A stretch of 64,000 bases of DNA from Achatina immaculata (lineage: Eukaryota > Mollusca > Gastropoda > Stylommatophora > Achatinidae), in contig CM019697.1 of assembly GCA_009760885.1 (NCBI GenBank), positions 30,248,710 to 30,312,709 of the forward strand, written 5' to 3'. Under the pieces are notes generated by a model. It was not told the DNA's origin. It ran no database searches and was given only the letters and a program-made list of their open reading frames with translations. The position numbers were made by a program, and so were the translations under genes. Positions 33,949 through 45,110 of this stretch are shown here, piece after piece (position 1 is the stretch's first letter; each line of letters begins with the position of its first letter).

Positions 33949-34402
33949 GTAAGTGAATGAGAATGTGAAAGAGAGAGAGAGAGTTAGTTTGTGTCCATGT
34001 ATATGGAGGGAAGAGAGGATGATGTGACCATAAAGAGCGACCAACAGAATAACTTAGTTTTTATAGCCAAATGCTTTTCAGTTGATTCTTAAATTTGATG
34101 TCGCCTGCTTCACACAGTGCAGAATAGTTTTAATATTTCTCAGTTTGTATTCATTTCTGTTTCTAATGATTCACTCTTTAAAAAATATGATATAGTTCAG
34201 CAGAACATTGAGATTTATGCGAGGTGATTTTTAAAAAAGTGTAAAAACAAAAAATTCAGATAATGCATGCAGACATGAGAGAGAAGAAAGACACCAGACA
34301 TTGATAACAGTATTACTTGTCAGGGTCTCCTATCTTCTATATTTTAAAACTTAATGGTCAGTCAGGATCATTAGCAAGATATGCTTTTTTTCTAAATCAC
34401 AG
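33949..34402. other. Intron stretch, no gene seen
   Basis: Holds a short (GA)n run near 33971-33983. Nothing else. Confidence 0.5.
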
Positions 34403-34518
34403 GTGTGTCTCAGAACTATGCTCGAAAAACAACCACTCCAATTGATCTTGTGGGCTTTGAATTTGAAGTCTTAAAGAAGGAACCAGACACTAAGCCAGAA
34501 AGTGGGGCATATGTTTAT
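34403..34518 (+). CDS. DNAH12: Dynein heavy chain exon (visible exon 15; C-terminal domain)
   Basis: Reads [27 protein letters not shown] and GAYVY. QNYARK...PIDxxGFEFEV is conserved; FEFEV favours the DNAH12-like branch. Acceptor ATCACAG, donor GTGAGT. Ends in phase 0. Confidence 0.96.
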
Positions 34519-34717
34519 GTGAGTTAAAATTCCTTGGTTATGTCTTTTTTAAGTTACATTGCTGTGTTTCAATAATTCTCCCAATATTTTTGTGCTCTGT
34601 ATGATATTCTGTTCTGTTCCATAATTTTTTAAATATCTGTGTAGAAAATGTTGCATGGTGAAAAAATCTATAAGAAAACAGAACTAAATTTGGTAAAGTT
34701 ATTGTTTAGTTTCTATC

Positions 34718-35040
34718 ATCATCATCATCATGCTATAGGTATTTCCTCTGTTTTATGTGATCTTTGGCGTTGCTGATCAAATCTGTTGCCTTTCTTTTTC
34801 AATATAAATCATGATCAGTCCATCCAGATACTTACTTCTTGGTCTCCATCTTTCTGACTTGAGTTTTCAGTTGAGCATTTAATTCTTGAACTGCTGCCAG
34901 TGTTGATATGTTTGAAAGAATTTGATTTGGTTCTTTTTTTCCTGATCATTTTGATTGGTTCGCAGTGTTGTTTCTCAAATCCTCTGAGAACTTTTTCATT
35001 TGTGTTTCTAGCTTCTGCTTTCATTCGTGAACATTTTGAC
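34718..35040 (-). mobile_element. Possible non-LTR 3' relic with (ATG)n tail, family F
   Basis: A (CAT)5 run at 34718-34731 would be the 3' tail on the minus strand. Upstream the frame gives RSKYLDGL and a basic Lys-rich stretch, resembling the GRPR.KYLDGL end of retroelement polyproteins. Only suggestive; no second copy in the window. Confidence 0.4.
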
Positions 35041-35271
35041 TAATTTTGTCACAAACGTGATTGTTCAGTTTATTTCTAGAAGATAAATTTAATAAATATT
35101 TTCTGAAATTTTGTGGTATTGTGAACACACTAAAAGTTGCTATTTTTTATTATGATATTTTGAGATGTTATGTATGTATCATTGCAATATCTAGAGAACT
35201 ATGTTGTGTTGTAAAACTATCCAGAGAATTATTATTTTAAAATGAAACCAAATACCTCTATATTCTAACAG

Positions 35272-35361
35272 GGGCTCTATTTAGAAGGTGCCAAGTGGGA
35301 TCATAACAAAATGGTGGTCGGAGAATCAGCACCAAAAATACTGTTTGATTTCATGCCACTA
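35272..35361 (+). CDS. DNAH12: Dynein heavy chain exon (visible exon 16; C-terminal domain)
   Basis: Thirty codons, phase 0/0: GLYLEGAKWD and GESAPKILFDFMPL, the conserved GL(F/Y)LEGAxWD and P(K)ILFD pieces. Acceptor TAACAG, donor GTATCT. The 0.9-kb inverted repeat starts only about 75 bases downstream. Confidence 0.95.
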
Positions 35362-35436
35362 GTATCTTTTTTTATTTCTTGTAATATGGTTCTGAAGTGC
35401 ATCATTGTTACACAAAGCATTTTATTACATAGTATA

Positions 35437-36337
35437 AAATAGGAAAAAAGTAAGAGCAGCTTTATTACTTAACGATTACAAAGTTGTGACGTTTCGGCGT
35501 GAGCCTTAATCATACAAAAACATACATGACGAAGAAGTAGAGAGAGGAGATAAAGTATAGATTCACATGAATACTATTTTTTAAAAAAAAAAATTTTTTT
35601 AAAAAAGAGTACTTAGCTGTAAATTGTAAGGTGTGGCTTGTCCGGCGGTGTGTGTGAGGAATGGATCTAGTGGGACGTGGAGACTGTTTAAACAGAGACC
35701 TATGACATGTGGTCGGTGGGTTGTAACCGGGGGTGGTGGATGGGGAACCGGGGAGGGGAGAGAGAGTGATGCAATATTGACCTAGCTAGGAGAAATTGAA
35801 ACAGGTGATTGGGGAAGAGGGGTTGCAGAGTGATGCTGTGAGGAAGTTTGAAAAGTAAGAAGGGGTGGACTTAGTGGAGAGGTACTATAATGATTGAAGA
35901 AGATGATGTAACTGAACAGCGGTTCCAGCGTTTAGTTACACGTAACATCATCTTCTTCAATCATCTGTTTCAATTTCTCCTAGCTAGGTCAATATTGCAT
36001 CACTCTCTCTCCCCTCCCTGGTTCCCCATCCACCACCCCCAGTTACAACCCACCGACCACATGTCACAAGTCTCTATTTAAATAGTCTCCACGTCCTACT
36101 AAATCCATTCCTGACACACACCGCCGGACAAGCCACACCTTACAATTTACAACTAAGTACTCTTTTTAAAAAAAAATTTTTTTTTTTTTTTAAAATAGTA
36201 TTCTTGTGAATCTATACTTTATCTCCTCTCTCTATTCCTTCGTCCTGTATGTTTTTGTATGATTAAGGCTCACGCCGAAATGTCACAACTTTGTAATCGT
36301 TAAGTAATAAAGCTGGTCCTACTTTTTTCCTATTTTA
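35437..36337. repeat. Large inverted repeat (foldback-like), arms ~377 bp
   Basis: 35437-35813 is the reverse complement of 35960-36337 with scattered changes (e.g. gcgtgagccttaatcata against tatgattaaggctcacgc; an A11/T7 tract in one arm mirrors an A9/T14 tract in the other). The 146-bp centre has its own inverted pair (tgattgaagaagatgatgt at 35890-35908, mirrored at 35947-35965) around a short unpaired loop. The outer end carries taataaagctg, shared with 53305 and 58599. No ORF of note. Confidence 0.9.
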
Positions 36338-36345
36338 TACATTCT

Positions 36346-37264
36346 GGTATCACAGCTTTACTGCAGTGCTTTGTGTATAGTTGTATACTTATACACTAAT
36401 TATTTTATTACATAGTGTCTTTCTAATACATTGTTTGTATCAAATACAACTGTCTAAACAGAATGGCCATATACCCATAGTTTAAAAAAAAAACATTTAC
36501 AGCAAAAATTTAATTTTATTTCATAAACCTTGACATTTCCTTAAACTTCTAATTATGTTACATATCAGTGTGAGTACGCTGTTTAATTTTGTAATGTAAG
36601 TTAAAAGACATAAAATATTTAGAATAAAATGAAATAACCCAGTTTCTTATAAATTTTTTTAGCTTTAAAATAAATGACTTTTAAAATACCAGAATTTTTT
36701 GTTGTTGTGAAACCCTGTATTATGATTCTATTTTATATGGATGAGTGAGTAAAGTCTCTCCTTGCAACTATGAACTACATACCCTGTTTATGAAGTTCTT
36801 GAAAACAGTCGTTAAGTCTAGTGGGGATGGCTTTCTTTACTTGTAGAGATACTCCAGGAAACCCAAAGAAAGAGGACACTGAATAAGCTTCTTCATCATT
36901 AAGATTATATCAACCTCAGCCCGGTGGTTTATTGATTGTTTCATTGTGGTAGTGCAAAAGGATACCAAATGATTATAATCAACAAAATATAAGTCACTCT
37001 GCACTAGCAGTTAGTAGTTACATGTGTAGTAAAGTCAAAATACATTTGTAGTTACAGTATCCTCACATAAACCTCTCTTGTACTGAATGTGAGTCATTAC
37101 AATGATCTCACAGTCTAGTACATGTTTCTGCTTTTTTTCACTTTTACTATTTCTTAGTTATGAGCAAATCATAGTAGGAGTCACAAAGTGTATCTCTCAT
37201 CTGTGTTGTATCCAGGGCCTCTGAGAGAAATTTTATGAGCCATTATAAACCCTTCCCTTTTATC
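36346..37264. other. Intron stretch, no gene seen
   Basis: AT-rich. No exon fits between dynein exons 16 and 17, which join in frame. Confidence 0.5.
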
Positions 37265-37585
37265 CTCTCTGGGCCCCTTTCCAAACCCTCTGGGTCCACT
37301 CTTAAAAAGGGCCCCTCTCCAAATACTCTGGGTCCACTCTTTAAAAGAGGGCCCCTCTCCAAACCCTCTGGGTCCACTCTTAAAAAGGGCCCCTCTCCAA
37401 ATCCTCTGGGTCCACTCTTTAAAAGAGGGCCCCTCTCCAAACCCTCTGGGTCCACTCTTAAAAAAGGGTCTCTCTCCAAACCCTCTGGGTTCACTGTTAA
37501 AAAGGGCCTCTCTCCAAACCCTCTGGGTCCACTCTTAAAAATGACCCCTCTCCAAGCCCTCTGGGTCTACCCTTAAAAAAAATCC
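37265..37585 (+). repeat. 38/40-bp minisatellite
   Basis: Eight units spaced 38-40 bp, each with ccctctgggtccactcttaa, an A run and ggg(cccctctcc). The first five alternate 40 and 38 bp, which suggests duplication of a two-unit block. It is followed by a C run (37619-37637). Ends 165 bases before the last dynein exon. Confidence 0.92.
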
Positions 37586-37749
37586 TCTAGGCCCTGGAGC
37601 AGTGCACCAGCTGAACAACCCCCCCCCCCCCCCCCCCTGGTGACCCAGGCTGCGTCTGTCTATTTCTGTGCTACAAATCATTAAATCATTTTTTTTCTGC
37701 TAATCATCAGCTTAAAATGAATATATGTATCCTTGACCAAGTTTTTCAG

Positions 37750-37956
37750 ATCTGGTTGGAACCAAACCGCACAGACTTGTTCAAGAAGGTTCCCAGCTAT
37801 ACCTGCCCTGTGTATAAAACAAGTGCCAGGCGTGGAACTCTTTCCACAACTGGACATTCCACCAACTTTGTCATGTATATCCATCTACCATCAGACAAGC
37901 CAGAGAGTCACTGGATTAACCGGGGAGTTGCCTGCCTGTGTCAACTTGATGACTAG
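37750..37956 (+). CDS. DNAH12: Dynein heavy chain last exon (visible exon 17) with stop
   Basis: Sixty-eight codons plus [50 protein letters not shown] and the terminus [10 protein letters not shown]. The carboxy end HWI.RGVA.LCQL is universal in this dynein group, so the stop is the true end of the protein. Acceptor TTTTTCAG. A 38-40 bp minisatellite and a C18-19 run lie just upstream in the intron. Confidence 0.97.
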   Translation: MWLEPNRTDLFKKVPSYTCPVYKTSARRGTLSTTGHSTNFVMYIHLPSDKPESHWINRGVACLCQLDD

Positions 37957-39353
37957 TGGCTTTTGGTTGGTGTTTGCTTGAACATTGGAACATTATCTCT
38001 TATTCTGCTTTCTTTGGATGTGAATTCCTGATTCACATAATTAAAACCAAAACTGACATTGTTGTCAGCTGCATAGAAAACACACACAGTTCTGAAATCT
38101 TTTATGATACACCGTGAACAGCAGCTGTTATATATAGTGGAGTTATACTTTGTGGAACTAGGAACCATTGACTTAAATGGGCCTGAACTTGTTTTTTTTA
38201 TTTTAAAACTGAGCCCACTGAAAAAAAAAATGTTAAATTGTCAGGGTTCCACTTGATGCAATACATATTTGCTGTGTCCTTCTTGGAGAAAACAGATTGT
38301 TTGAGCATATCTCAAACAAGAAAACATTCTGTATGTTTTTGTCAAGTCCTAGTGTTTCTATGTGTATGCTGAATTATGAATTATTTTTTTATCTTTGTTT
38401 TCAACGTGCTGAAAAATATACGGTGTGTTAGATAGAATGTTGGATGACTCATTCTTGTAAGCTGATATGTTTCCTGTGTGCAGCTGAAGAAGTTATGGAC
38501 TGCTGCCGAGCTGCAGGGAATCTGTTAAAAAGTGGAATCTTTTTATAAATCGAAATTATAGTTAAAGCTTGTTGAGGTTTTATTTATTTTTTTCCAACAG
38601 CATGAGAAAAAGAAACATAAAAAAATACTGCGTCATAAATATTTTACGTGATGTAAACCGGGACTAAACTGTGAACTTTTATGAAATACTGTTGTCATAT
38701 TAATTCATAGTAAAAAGCTTCACTGATAATGTGCTGCATGAAAGTATTATATCTGTGTAGAAAGATTTAAAGACAACAAAACATTACTTCAGTATCCACT
38801 TAGATAAAGAAGAAAGTCTTACTGTTTTACATTGATGATTTTGTGAAATTGCTTTGTAATGCATGAAAGGTGTAAGATAATTTCATCCACAAAGAATATA
38901 TAAGTTCATTAATTACATGCCAAGTATTAAATTTACAATAATTACATTAATTACATGCCAAGTGTTAAATTTACAAAATTACAATAATTACATGCCAAAT
39001 GTTACATTTGCACTTCCAGTGATGAGACCTGAACATTTTTATGATGTGAGAAGCACTTTTTTTTCTGATATATTGTACATTAAGAACCAACCTTCTTATA
39101 TACAACTGAAAATAGTTCAGTTTTTTTTTAACTGACTAATATTGGAGAGAAGTGCCCTATATATATATGTATACATGTCTATATTTTAATTTGGCTGTGA
39201 ATATTTTCTTTTCCTTTTGTCATAATTTTTATAATAATAATTATGTATACAGAATTTATAATGATGTGATATTTTCTTATTAATTTCTAAACATCTGTAG
39301 ATCTGCCATCAGTCAGACTTGGATATGATATTTGTAAACTTCTTTACATTATT
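37957..39353 (+). other. Dynein 3' untranslated region and flank
   Basis: Starts right after the stop. No clear AATAAA lies in the first 700 bases; AATAAA-like sites occur later (39465, 40905). 38909-39008 holds three imperfect ~40-bp units (attacatgccaagtgttaaa). The transcript end cannot be fixed from sequence. Confidence 0.45.
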
Positions 39354-39452
39354 AAGGTAAAAGGTAAAATTCCCGTTTCCATACCATTAAGGCATATACA
39401 GTGTTAGGCCCATATTTTCCATTACCTTCAGCACATGAAACTGTGATATATA
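39354..39452 (-). mobile_element. SINE family S, 3' fragment, minus strand
   Basis: Matches the 3' half of the SINE at 22625-22903 in reverse (ttccataccattaaggcata, cccatattttccat, ccttcagcacatg). Confidence 0.72.
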
Positions 39453-41239
39453 TTCAAGTAATGAATAAAATCATTTGCTGCATAAATTCATACAGCCATG
39501 TGCCATTTTCATCTTGATTTTGCAGCTTAGTTGAGAAAGAGAACAACACAGTATAGTTTCTAGTGTATTCTTTTCCTAGTCTTATCTATCCTTGACCAGA
39601 CTGGCAAGAGTATGGAGGTGGTGCAGCAGTTAGAGTAGTGATTTTATTGCCTAAGGTGTTTCTTCTGTACCTGTCCCTCTGTTAGTTACAGTTTCAGTTC
39701 TTTTCCTTTGCAGACATTTTTTCACATTCCATGTCCTAATTCTTGAATTGTCTGGAAAGCAGTCAAAGATTTGTTCAGAACTTGAGCTTTTCCTCAGGCT
39801 TGGTAACTTCTGTGATGGTCTTTCATTACCACATCCTGGTCTGTATGCTAGCTTTTTTTGTGTGCATTTCTTGTAACATTATTTTTTTGCATAGATGGTT
39901 TATAGACCATTATGAAACCATCCTTAAGTTGCTTCTAATGACATAACCAAGAGAAGGCAGTTGCTGTTCTCTTTCTTTGAACTGAAAGGCCAACCCTTGA
40001 AGCCACATGGGGATAAGTTTTCTGCATTTTTTCCCCCCACAAATTGGCATGTATAAGGATGTGGAAGTATAATTTTACAGTCTTATGAAGAATACTCAGT
40101 TTTGCCTGAGATTAGAACACTGCTGCAGTCAACCAGAGAGGAATATTCTCATCTGTGGTTTATTCAGGTCCACTTACAAATAATTTAGGAAGCCTTGAAA
40201 TCCATAATAAACCATTCAAATGGAGATAAATTATTGAGACCTGCCATAAAATAATTAATCAGCTAAAAAAATCAACTAATATTTTTTTTCTAGCAGTCCT
40301 AATCGTTATGTATCATGAAAAAAGAAAACCCCAGTGTCAGGTGCTGTGTTGTGGTTACAGTCATTGCGTTGTTTACTCACATGAAGGTACATGACATTGT
40401 TTTATACTTCGTTCAGTATTCATTTTTTGTGCATGATAACTATGTCAACAATGCTGACAGATTCAAGTGTTGAGATTTTTTTGCTGCTTGTTATTTATAT
40501 TTGCACTTTTTCTATATACATGGGGGTCTAATGAAACTGCTGATGAATTTTTAAACATTTTTTCAAATATTAATGTACGTGTAAACATGATCAGCACTTA
40601 CAGTATTTTGTTTGCGTCATCTACATGTGGTTGATTTTTAATATAAATATTTATTTTCGTTGTGACACTGACAGCTTTCAGTACACAGTACTAAACAGAC
40701 TAGTACCTCTGTTTTCAGAGCTGATTGTATATTCATGGTCTTAAATACAGACCACTGATATTTGTTAAACTGCTGAAAAATAGCAACTCTTTATTGCCCA
40801 TATTTCAGAAAAGCTTTAAATTTGTTACCTTTTCTTTACAGATATATTTTTTTTTTACAAATATGCATTCAGATTTCGTACATAATTATGGCAATGGATT
40901 TTGTTAATAAAATATTTTTGAAAGCCAAAATACCAAACTTATGTTTGCTATATATTGTCTGCTATAACTTTACTGTGACATTTATATACTAAATATTTTT
41001 AAAATATGTAGCCTCCTTTTGAAGTACAAATTTTCTTTTGAAAGATTTAAAGTTGTTTTCAAGTCATAAAAGTGTTATAAATATGAACATAAATAATTTA
41101 TATAATTGTATTTTTTTGTCTTTTCATCCACTTCTGAAAGAATGAGTTCAAGTAACTCAGTACTTCCTTGTATTTTATAAATCTTTGCAATATTTCCCTC
41201 ATCAAAAAAAAAGTTTATAACCAGCTCATTAGAGATTTG
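39453..41239. other. Intergenic stretch, no gene seen
   Basis: AT-rich with several T runs. The open stretches at 39743-39946 and 40725-40907 have no domain and no splice context. Confidence 0.45.
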
Positions 41240-41410
41240 GGAAAATTCTAGGGGAAAAAAGAAAGAGGCTGAGGCCAAGAGAAAAATATCTCAATGGACT
41301 GACCAAGTGGCATGGAAAAAGAAAAGCATTAGAATTGACTGGTGTTACAAAGGATCGCATGTATGAAGAAGAATGACCACTAATGCCATCTGGCACATCA
41401 CATAATAATA
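41240..41410 (+). mobile_element. Possible non-LTR 3' relic
   Basis: With frameshifts the plus strand reads like a retroelement end (a K/R/G-rich start, then LTGVTKDRM and EE). Short and decayed, so tentative. Confidence 0.3.
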
Positions 41411-41475
41411 AAATACAGTTGATTTCCCATGAAAACTTTAAATTTCCCAGTTTCCATGCATGCTGAGGATACATT

Positions 41476-41595
41476 GTTATGACTGTATTTCCTTGACCTT
41501 CAGCACATGAAAATTTGATGTGGTCATTATCACGCCTGGCAACATTTACCTTCCAAGATTTCTCTGGTACCAGTTTTTAGAGGATGGGTGCAGTC
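41476..41595 (-). mobile_element. SINE family S, 3' fragment, minus strand
   Basis: Reverse of the copy-3 body: ttccttgaccttcagcacat, gtggtcattatcacgcc, aagatttctctggtaccagt. Confidence 0.75.
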
Positions 41596-41654
41596 CTTTT
41601 TTTTTCAAAACTTTACTGGAAGAAAAATGACTATTTCATGCTGTCATTTTGCAT

Positions 41655-42120
41655 GTGTTTAGCCCCTGCATTGTCTTGATAAAAGAGTCAGGTGACTTAT
41701 TTTACATGTGTTTAGTCATTGCATTGTTTTGATAATAGAGTCAGCTGACTTATTTTACATGTGTTTAGCCCCTGCATTGTCTTGATAAGAGAATCAGCTG
41801 ACTTATTTTACATGTGTTTAGCCCCTGCATTGTCTTGATAATGGAGTCAGCTGACTTATTTTACATGTGTTTAGCCCCTGCACTGTCTTGATAAGAGTCA
41901 GCTCTGACTTATTTTACTTGTGTTTAGCCCATGCATTGTCTTGATAAGAGAGTCAGCTGACTTATTTTACATGTGTTTAGCCCCTGCATTGTCTTGATAA
42001 GAGTCAGCTCTGACTTATTTTACATATGTTTAGTCCCTGCATTGTCTTGATAAGAGTCAGCTGACTTATTTTGCATGTGTTTAGCCCCTGCATTGTCTTG
42101 GTAAGAGAGTCAGCTGACTT
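41655..42120 (+). repeat. 53-bp minisatellite (~9 units)
   Basis: About nine units of 50-53 bp: gtgtttagcccctgcattgt, cttgataagagagtcagctg, acttattttacat. Two units carry a small gagtcagctctgac rearrangement. Confidence 0.94.
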
Positions 42121-42896
42121 TGAAAAAAACATATGACTGGAACTTTAAGGGCAGTAATTTGCTTCACTTGTGATTCAGAATTATTCCGTATGGAAAATCA
42201 GTATATTGTTTAGTGCTCCCACAAAATAGGAACTGACTTAGCTAGGAGTTGTTGCTCTGCTTCAGTGCTTCAAACTGTTCATTGATTCATGATGTTGCTG
42301 GTAGAACAGTAGTGCTGGATATGCTGATACAGATACAAAGGTTTCTTCATTTTCTGACAGTAAATGGTCAAGATGTCTTATCCTGTGCACAACTCTAGGT
42401 CCAGAAAATCAAGTTGCTTGGATGTAGCTCGTATAAGACAATATGGCAGCCAGTTTGAACTGAGAATATAATACAGTAAACCCTCACCAAAAATAAGACT
42501 GCGTCCATAACAGAGAATGCACTGAGCCAGGGGATACTGCATGGTTTTGGGTTGTCAGAAAGGTAATATGCGTAAAATGTCCTCTTTCTAAATATTTTGA
42601 AGATCAATGTGTGTATAATTCTCACATGTGTTTTTTTACATTAGAATATGTTTTCCTTCAAGCCATGTATTCAGGGTACTTAGCGTCTCACTTTGCAGAC
42701 ATTTATTCTGCTTTAGTGGTTAGATATCATATTTCACTGTCCAAGAAGTAGAAGCAATATTTTATATTATGAACATAAAGTGCTACAACAGTTTGGTGGT
42801 AATGTCCTAAACATTATATCAAGAGTATGCCTGTATGAAGTCTTAATAATAGCCTTTGTGGATAACTGATAATTTTTCTAACATTTACGTTACGAA
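42121..42896. other. Intergenic stretch, no gene seen
   Basis: Nothing recognised. Confidence 0.45.
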
Positions 42897-43104
42897 ATGT
42901 GTCTTTTGTATATTTAGCACATAATCGTGTGTCTTTTGTATATTTAGCATATAATTGTATGTCTTTTGTATATTTAGCATATAATTTGTATGTCTTCTGT
43001 ATATTTAGGATACAGTTATGTGCATCTGGTATATTTAACATAACTGTATGTTTAACTGGTATATTTAACATAATTGTATGTCTTTGGTATATTTAACATA
43101 TAAT
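42897..43104 (+). repeat. ~30-bp minisatellite (7 units)
   Basis: Seven units around tgtcttttgtatatttagca followed by tataattgta. The later units drift to tctggtatatttaacataac. Confidence 0.9.
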
Positions 43105-43130
43105 TGAGATTTGTGTGCTGTTACAGTTAG

Positions 43131-43667
43131 GGAAATTAAAAGGAGGACATCTATCGCTCTTCAGAAAGTAAAACAACTAAAGAATCTGTGGAGAGGAACA
43201 GACAGAAATAGAAAAATAAGATTTTTAAGGGCATGCATCTTTCCTATGGCAACATATGCCTGTGAGACCTGGACACTTAACAAAACAGCTGAAAAACACA
43301 TAAATGCCTTTGAATGTAAATGCTACAGAAGAGTTCTTCAGATATCATGGACACAAAAAAGAACAAATATATCTGTACTACAAGAACTTAATATAGAAGG
43401 CTGGCTAGTAAAGAGGATTAAACTTAAATATTTTGGACACATTAAACGCCATGATAATCTAGAGAAGACCGCCTTGGAAGGGTACATAATGGGAAAAAGA
43501 AAGCGAGGAAGACCAAGGCGAAGATGGCTGCAAGACATCGTTGATGATCTGCAAATGGATGCATCAGCAGCAGGCCATCTTGCTCACAACCAAGAGGCCT
43601 ACAGGAGTGCTGTTAGGGAGGCAAAGTTCTGCAAGGGACATGCAAATGAATGAAATGAAATGAATGA
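43131..43667 (+). mobile_element. 5'-truncated non-LTR, family D (copy 3)
   Basis: An open frame of about 175 codons runs to the TGA at about 43651: REIKRRTSIALQKVKQLKNL, YACETWTLNKTAEKHINAFE, QISWTQKRTNISVLQELNIE, KRKRGRPRRRWLQDIVDDLQ. It ends in a (GAAAT/GAATG) tail and is bounded by TACAGTTAG (43122-43130 and 43668-43676). 5'-truncated inside the post-RT region, but young, since its frame is intact. Confidence 0.9.
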
Positions 43668-44002
43668 TACAGTTAGTAAATATATGAAGTGCAAATATGT
43701 GCCAGTAGTGTCATATTTCAAACTGCTAACTTTCCATTTTTCTCCATATACAGTTTAATAATCAAATTTTGAATTAAGTGAAGCTTGTGTACAGCAGAAT
43801 GTGAAAGAATGAGCATGAATAAAAAGAATGAGTGTGAATGTAAGATAGTCAAGTCTGAAGAAAAAGGACTACTAAACTGTACAAAATAAATAGTTTTTGA
43901 CAAACCAGTATTGGAATTTGTTTTGATCATTAGCCTTGTCTGGCGGCTAACCTCTTGTTTGTTCCTGCAAGAGTTCATTTTGTAGTAACAGAATTTTTGT
44001 GT

Positions 44003-45110
44003 TTCATTATCATCATCTTGTGTTGTCTCCATTTCCTTGTTATTCATCCATCTATATTATCTTTGTTCTTTTAACTTCAACCTTTCCCTCATGTATGGCT
44101 TTTATTTTAGCGTTATATCTCTTGCTATGATAACAATATTTCAGTTGCCTTGTCTTTCACTATTTCTCTGTTCAGTTTCACTAGATTTAGCTTTTTTTTT
44201 TTTTTTTGCTTTCTTTTCTTTCCTTGAAATATGTCCCATTCTTCTGTATATTTCAAGGGCTTCAGTTTTCCCATTTTCTACACTATAAGGAAGAAGTATA
44301 CACTACATTTGACATCTCTCATTTTCATTTGCTGTGTTGTTTTTTTTGGTTTGGAGGTAAGAATCTTTTTAATTTTGCTGAATCAATTTTATTCCTGTTT
44401 TATTTCCATTTTCCAGCATTTGTTATGTGTTCCAAAAAATATGAAAATTTTCATGTTTCTTCCATTTATTTTTACATTTACTTGTGTTCTTCCATGCATG
44501 AATAGTTCATATTCTGACTTCTGTTATTTATATTTGTGTCACAAGATTCTGTGAAGTCTTCTAGATTTTATGTCATCAGTATCTCAGCCATATGCATGTC
44601 TGAGATTATTAATTGTTATTCCCTTGATGGTTAAAATAAAGATGATGTGCAAATATCTGCTAACTTGGATTGCCTTGTTCCACTACATTCAACTGCTGAT
44701 CATGATTTTCTTCATTTACTTTCTAACTCTTTCCTGAATGATCTTTAATAATAATCTTTTTCTTGTGTGACTTAAACTTATGGTTGTAAAGTCAATATAA
44801 TCTTCGGATTTTGCTTTCTTTGGTAGAATTATAAATGTCAATGTTTTCAAATCCTTAGATATGTATCCTTACACTTTATATGTCACTGCATAACTTTCTA
44901 ATGTTTCTAACATTTCTAAATGTACATCATGTAGACATGCAGCTTCTCCATGTGTCCCATGTTCACATGGGTTCCTCCATTTTCACCTTAAAAAATATAT
45001 TTGTATATTTTCTCTATCTTCCCCTTATGCTGGAGCTGTCTATTTGTGTTAAATTGGCCTCATTTCTGTTCCTGGACCAGAATACATGGCATAGAATATG
45101 ATATCCATTT
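44003..45110 (-). mobile_element. Decayed non-LTR retrotransposon, family C (copy 1), minus strand
   Basis: The minus strand shows an RT piece like ..TISLSHTRK..LLLKIIQERV (about 44790-44720), then sequence aligning with 50320-50430 (cccattcttctgtatattt). The 3' end (cattatcatcatcttgtg on the plus strand) parallels that of 50014. Heavily mutated. Confidence 0.6.

Larger units (their letters stand above)
3002..37956 (+). other. DNAH12: Axonemal dynein heavy chain gene, 3' part (17 exons, 5' end outside window)
   Basis: Dynein heavy chains are the ATP-driven motors of cilia and flagella. This gene fits the single-headed inner-arm group DNAH3/7/12. Seventeen exons (2598 coding bases, 865 residues plus stop) were placed by dynein similarity and GT/AG borders, and all phases join in frame. 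In order they give the end of AAA5, the D6 P-loop module (motif LSPGADP), the AAA lid (LYGLCFF-like start, [11 protein letters not shown]) and the C-terminal domain ([20 protein letters not shown], final QLDD). From remembered family sequence, [14 protein letters not shown] and HWINRGVA point to DNAH12 rather than DNAH7; the paralogue call is less sure than the family. No disabled exon was seen. Exons 90-360 bases long sit in introns of up to about 6.8 kb full of transposons. The exon preceding 3002 (stalk side of AAA5) was not found, so it lies upstream of the window. Confidence 0.93.

Noticed and set aside
37235..37576. 113-codon plus-strand ORF (GPLSKPSGSTL repeats)
   Set aside because: Produced by the 38/40-bp minisatellite. 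It lies within a dynein intron, and the opposite strand is open as well.
44206..44554. Hydrophobic plus-strand ORFs of about 100 codons
   Set aside because: They are the T-rich complement of a decayed minus-strand retroelement. Phe/Leu-rich composition is what antisense A-rich coding gives.
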